Assembly (NCBI GenBank): GCA_907163345.1 | Contig: CAJQUN010000423.1 | Coordinates: 310,001-374,000 of the forward strand | Source: Haberlea rhodopensis | Lineage: Eukaryota > Streptophyta > Magnoliopsida > Lamiales > Gesneriaceae | DNA length: 64,000 nucleotides | Reading direction: 5' to 3' | Notes under the pieces: model-generated | The model's database searches: none | What the model saw: only the letters and a program-made list of their open reading frames with translations | What the model was told of the DNA's origin: nothing | Made by a program: the position numbers and the translations under genes | Part shown: in pieces, positions 60,301-64,000 of the stretch | Numbering within the stretch: the first letter of the stretch is position 1 | How the letters are laid out: the number at the start of each line of letters is the position of its first letter

Positions 60301-61338
60301 ACAATAATCTCCTATAGCTAATGCAGCAACTCTTGCTCCATTTCCAACTCGGAGATCAACTTCGCCTTTCGCCAACAATCTACTCTTTTTGAGGTCCTGC
60401 ACATTTACACAAATGTGAGATCCACATCCAGTATCTAATACCCATGATGAAGAAGTAGATAAATTGACTTCTATAACAAAAATACCTGAAGCGGAAGTCA
60501 CACTTCCTTTCTTTAGATCCTCCAGATATACTTTGCAGTTTCTTTTCCAATGGCCGGTCTCACCGCAATGGAAACAGTTCCCTTCCTTCGCTATCCCTCC
60601 CTTTGGTTTCAGTGCATAAGACTTTGGCTTAGATTTAACAAAGACCTTCTTTGCTTTCTTGTTGCCTTTAGCTTTGGCCCTTCCTTTGCCCTTATTCACA
60701 ATAAGAACATTTGTGGCCTTAGTCTTCTTTGTATTTGCTTCATATGTTCTCAACATACCAAGTAATTGTGGTAGAGTCTTTTCCATGTCAGTCATATTGT
60801 AATTTACTACAAATTGACTGAAGCTCTCAGGCAACGATTGCAAGATTACATCGGTGGCCAACTCTTGGTCCAATGGAAAACCCAGCTTGTCCAGATTCTC
60901 AATGTACCCAATCATCTTGAGCACATGAGTTCCAACTAGGCTTCCCTCTACCATCCTGCACTGGAACAACGCTTTAGAGACGTCATACCTCTCTTGTCTA
61001 GCTTGTTGTTGGTACAATTGCTTTAAGTGTTCGATCATATCGAACGCCTCCATTTCCTCATGTTGCTTCTGAAGCTCAGAGTTCATGGTGGCAAGCATAA
61101 GGCACCCAACATTAAGTGCGTCACTTTGATGCTTCTTGTAAGCATCTTTTTCAGCTCTTGTAGCCGTTAGGGGAGGTTCCTCAGCGGGTAAGGGTTCCTC
61201 TAGGACATATTGTTTCTTTTCTTGTTTGAGGACTATCCTCAAGTTCCTATGCCAGTCTAAGAAATTCGTCCCATTTAGTTTGTCCTTCTCAAGGACCGAT
61301 CGCAGTGATAATGTGCTTGTAACGTTGTTAGTTGCCAT
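57377..61338 (-). pseudogene. E gag-pol, several stops and one frameshift
   Basis: ATG at 61338, same start as C. Intact pieces show the zinc knuckle CFHCGETGHWKRNC, protease LDTGCGSH, pre-integrase YLWHCRLGH, RT with YVDD, and RNase H motifs. Lesions against C: a stop at about 60299 (GDYC*), a stop at about 59694 (EV*NQL) in integrase, a stop at about 59012 (EP*RYG) between integrase and RT, and a one-base loss at about 58470 in RT. E keeps the base whose loss shifts C at 26552. The two copies thus carry different lesions. Confidence 0.95.
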
Positions 61339-62499
61339 GGATATCTACAATATAAATATGCAAAATAAGTTTATGATTTAATCATTTAACATGATCTTAT
61401 ATTAAATGATACTCCCACTATTTTGTTTAAAAAATATCAACCCTCGAAACCTTTAGTGGGCCAAGATCCATATTTTGCCTAATCTTGAGTTAGCTTTGGC
61501 TAATCGCCCAAGACTCGGTTATTTAGGTAGACAACACTTTGTCAATTACATCACATGTAATTCTTGGATAGTTGGACGAACAACACTTTGTTCAATTCAT
61601 CAAATGAATTATAATCCAACCCATGCCTCTAAGTTCCCAATCCTATTGAGATAACTTAGTTAAGTCGTACCCAATTTTAAGTATAACGGATATCACATAT
61701 ATCCTTCCGCGCCTTACTAAGATTGCCACGGTGCTTTGCTTTGGCAAACCCACACATGTACAATCGAAGTTATTGACGAGTACTTTTAATTTTGGAAGGC
61801 ATCTAAAACTTAATATTTTAGAGGGATTTATTGATATCATGATTAGTTTGATAATTTAAAATATGTACACTACATATAGCTGTATACATATCTACATATA
61901 TGTGTAATACAATTATCATACTAAAACATAAGATAAATCATGCATCAACATACATAATTAAACGTGACATGGTTATAGCCCCTACTAACGATTTTCTCAA
62001 GCCAATGAGAAAATCCTAAGAGTCAACCTAAGGTAACTTCACAAGCACCTTCCTTTGGCTCCAATTTGTGAATGGCCTCCTCATCCCGGCACGATGCTCC
62101 ATCTTCATTGATCACCATCAATAAAATAAACTACACTATTTACAAGATATAGAATTCCTCGATTCACATTCGAGGGGAACATAGGGGAGGGATTACATTT
62201 AGAATGAAATAGAGAAGGCACGACACGCAGGTCGTATTATATATTACAAACATCCACAAATCCTATCTAATAGGTCAAAGGGCTATAACCACGCACCATG
62301 CTCAAACAACACATAAGGCATGCATTAACATTTAATTAATTAAATTCTAAACATTTTAATTTAATTCTAATTAAAACTGTAAAATAATTTTTGAAAAATT
62401 ATCGTATGCTCGGGACATCACATGCCACGAACTAAAGCGACTAAGACACGAACCACCATGGTTCGAACCACAAAGCACACGGCTTGACCATTAATGGGC

Positions 62500-62845
62500 C
62501 TAGGGTTCGAAACCCTAGCCCATGGCCGAGCCATGCTCGAGCGGCGGCGGCGAGCCCATGCACGGCTGCTAGGGTTCGAAACCCTAGCCGTCATGAGTTA
62601 GCCGTCACGAGCCAATGGGTTCAAAAACCCTAATTTTTGCGGCGGCTCGGCCCATGCTCGAGCCAGGGTCCGAACCCTAGCCCTTAAGTGGCGGCTGCTT
62701 GGCCATGCACGAGCCAATGGGTTCGAAACCCAAGCAACATGCGGCGACCGTGAGCCATGATGACTAGGGTTCGAAACCCTAGCCCTTTGGTGGCGTCGGC
62801 CGTGAGCCATGGTGACTAGGGTTCGAAACCCTAGCCCTTCGGTGG
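62500..62845. repeat. Cluster of CTAGGGTTCGAAACCCTAG-type hairpins in the E leader
   Basis: About seven copies; four are perfect over 17 or more bases. Denser than in C, with GCGGC and GAGCCATG between them. Confidence 0.85.
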
Positions 62846-63066
62846 CTGCGGCCATGAGCCATGCATGAGCTAACACCTCGATTTTACGCTTTCGTGTATC
62901 GTATACAATTATTCGCCAATTATATCAAATATAATTATACGATGATTTTCACAAACTCAATTTAATCATATCATATCTTATTATATACAATTTTAAATAG
63001 CATGCAATATTAATTCTAATATGATTAAACTATTTAACCACATAAATCCGATATGAGCATTGTACA

Positions 63067-63080
63067 CGGCTCTGATACCA
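63067..63080 (-). promoter_or_regulatory. E primer-binding site, initiator Met tRNA type
   Basis: Minus strand TGGTATCAGAGCCG; complete, unlike C. Confidence 0.85.
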
Positions 63081-63081
63081 C

Positions 63082-64000
63082 TGTAAGTAATCCAAGAGCA
63101 TACAACGCAGCGGAATAAAATTTTTATGGATTACTAACCAGCAGATCTATACATAGGATTTCATATCGGATAAAGGAATTACAAGTGTCTCACCCTTGTA
63201 GCGTGTTTGAAGCAGAATCCTCGTTGTAGCACCACGAGTCACAAACGAAAGTTTGCACCTTCATCTCTACGGTATCCACACGATCAAATCGAAAGGGATG
63301 TTCAAGAACAAGTTGCTAGACTTATTCTTGAACAAACAAGACTCACGGTTACAATAACCAATCGACGACGCTTTCAAACCACCAAGAGATCACACGACGG
63401 CGGCGGTGATCTTCACGTCTTGGAGGAGGCGGCCGAGAGCTTGTGATGATTAGGTTTAGCTTTTGATATCAAAGTATGATATGAAAGTATCATTAACAAG
63501 TAATCAAAACCTTGTATTTATATTATAAGGCTTTTAATTAAGGTTCAAGACTTTCTTAAAGTCTTATGGGCCCAAACCCATGATTTAATTAAAACCTTTT
63601 AATCACTTAATTAAGACTCTTCTTAATTAATTAATTCATCCAATGAATTTAATTTCCCTTCTCGATTTAATCTTTTGTGCGACCCGATAGGATCTTGTAA
63701 TGTTGGCAGTGACATAAAATCTCATTTTATGTCGCAAGCATTGAGCGGTATCTAGCAACACATCAATGCTACCCAAATTACAAGAATGTCAATGACTCGA
63801 CATAACCTTTAGAACTTGTGATAATATTAACCATGTAGCTTAATCCCTTTGTCCTTTGTGTTTAGATTGAACACGAGTCATGGAATAGTCATACTCGTAT
63901 ATCCAATCTTTATTTCTTGATCCCCAAGTAGAACTAGAATAAACGAATAAGCTCGATATCTCATATCGACTCATTCGAGCATGGCCATGCATTTTAGTTC
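63082..64000 (-). repeat. E 5' LTR, partial
   Basis: Matches 55863 onward with few differences up to the window end. Confidence 0.9.

Larger units (their letters stand above)
61339..63081 (-). other. E untranslated leader
   Basis: Counterpart of 29570-31448 in C; hairpin cluster at 62500-62845. No gene supported. Confidence 0.75.
55863..64000 (-). mobile_element. E: Ty1/copia element, 5' LTR cut by the window end
   Basis: 3' LTR 55863-57361, gag-pol 57377-61338, leader, PBS, and the first 919 bp (from its inner end) of the 5' LTR. Very similar to C, slightly more damaged; LTR end reads TGTAAGTAATCC where C has TGTAAGCAATCC. Confidence 0.9.

Noticed and set aside
1..64000. Host protein-coding genes
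   Set aside because: Every long frame resolves to gag or pol of an LTR element or to repeat shadows; no exon structure or host domain was recognised.

Overview
This is a stretch of plant nuclear genome built almost entirely from LTR retrotransposons nested inside one another; I see no host gene. The evidence for a plant is the set of primer-binding sites (initiator-Met type TGGTATCAGAGC and Asp type TGGCGCCGTTGCCGGGGA), the Ty3/gypsy (chromovirus/Tekay-like and Athila-like) and Ty1/copia protein families, and the depth of nesting, which is typical of pericentromeric heterochromatin. The species cannot be fixed from this window.

Families (names used here only). A: Ty3/gypsy, iMet PBS, ~2.1 kb LTRs, decayed gag-pro-RT; copy A1 (320-5957, minus) and A2 (52390-55862, plus). 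B: non-coding LARD-like gypsy derivative, iMet PBS, 2.2-2.4 kb LTRs and a ~4.2 kb internal region without gag or pol; copies B1 (22874-40862, plus), B2 (42269-50832, minus), B3 (fragments 5958-6551, 12541-15314, plus), B4 (partial LTR 16570-17316). C, D, E: three Ty1/copia copies of one family, all minus (24093-32957; 17317-20424; 55863-end). F and G: Athila-like elements with Asp PBS; G (6552-12540) is a gag-only element, F (20425-52389 with interruptions) keeps gag, protease and only the tail of integrase. I: minus-strand gypsy remnant (15315-16569). X: partial LTR at the left edge (1-319).

Nesting, read from split reading frames and target-site duplications (TSDs): X is in A1; A1 and G are in B3; B3 and B4 are in I; D is in B4; F is in D; B1, B2 and A2 are in F; C is in the 5' LTR of B1; E is in the protease codons of A2. 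The chain I > B4 > D > F > B1 > C is six levels deep. TSDs read directly: C atttc/atttc, B2 ccggt/ccggt, B1 agttc/agttt, G gtggc/gtgac. Every coding region carries frameshifts or stops; the C gag-pol is the least damaged (one frameshift near the end of RT).

The unexplained material is non-coding. (1) Unrelated LTR families (A, B, G) carry arrays of the palindrome GATCGATC arranged in pairs 20-22 bp apart, about two helical turns, very often eight sites per LTR. (2) The B internal region holds a ~59 bp tandem repeat whose half-units are small hairpins with covarying or wobble-paired arms. (3) Two blocks in the A LTR recur in the B internal region in circularly permuted order, and one of them also forms hairpins with covarying arms. 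(4) The copia leader carries repeated CTAGGGTTCGAAACCCTAG hairpins that match a tRNA T-arm/Pol III B-box. (5) B1 and B2 face each other within one host element and form a multi-kilobase inverted repeat. All counts, spacings and alignments were made by eye.
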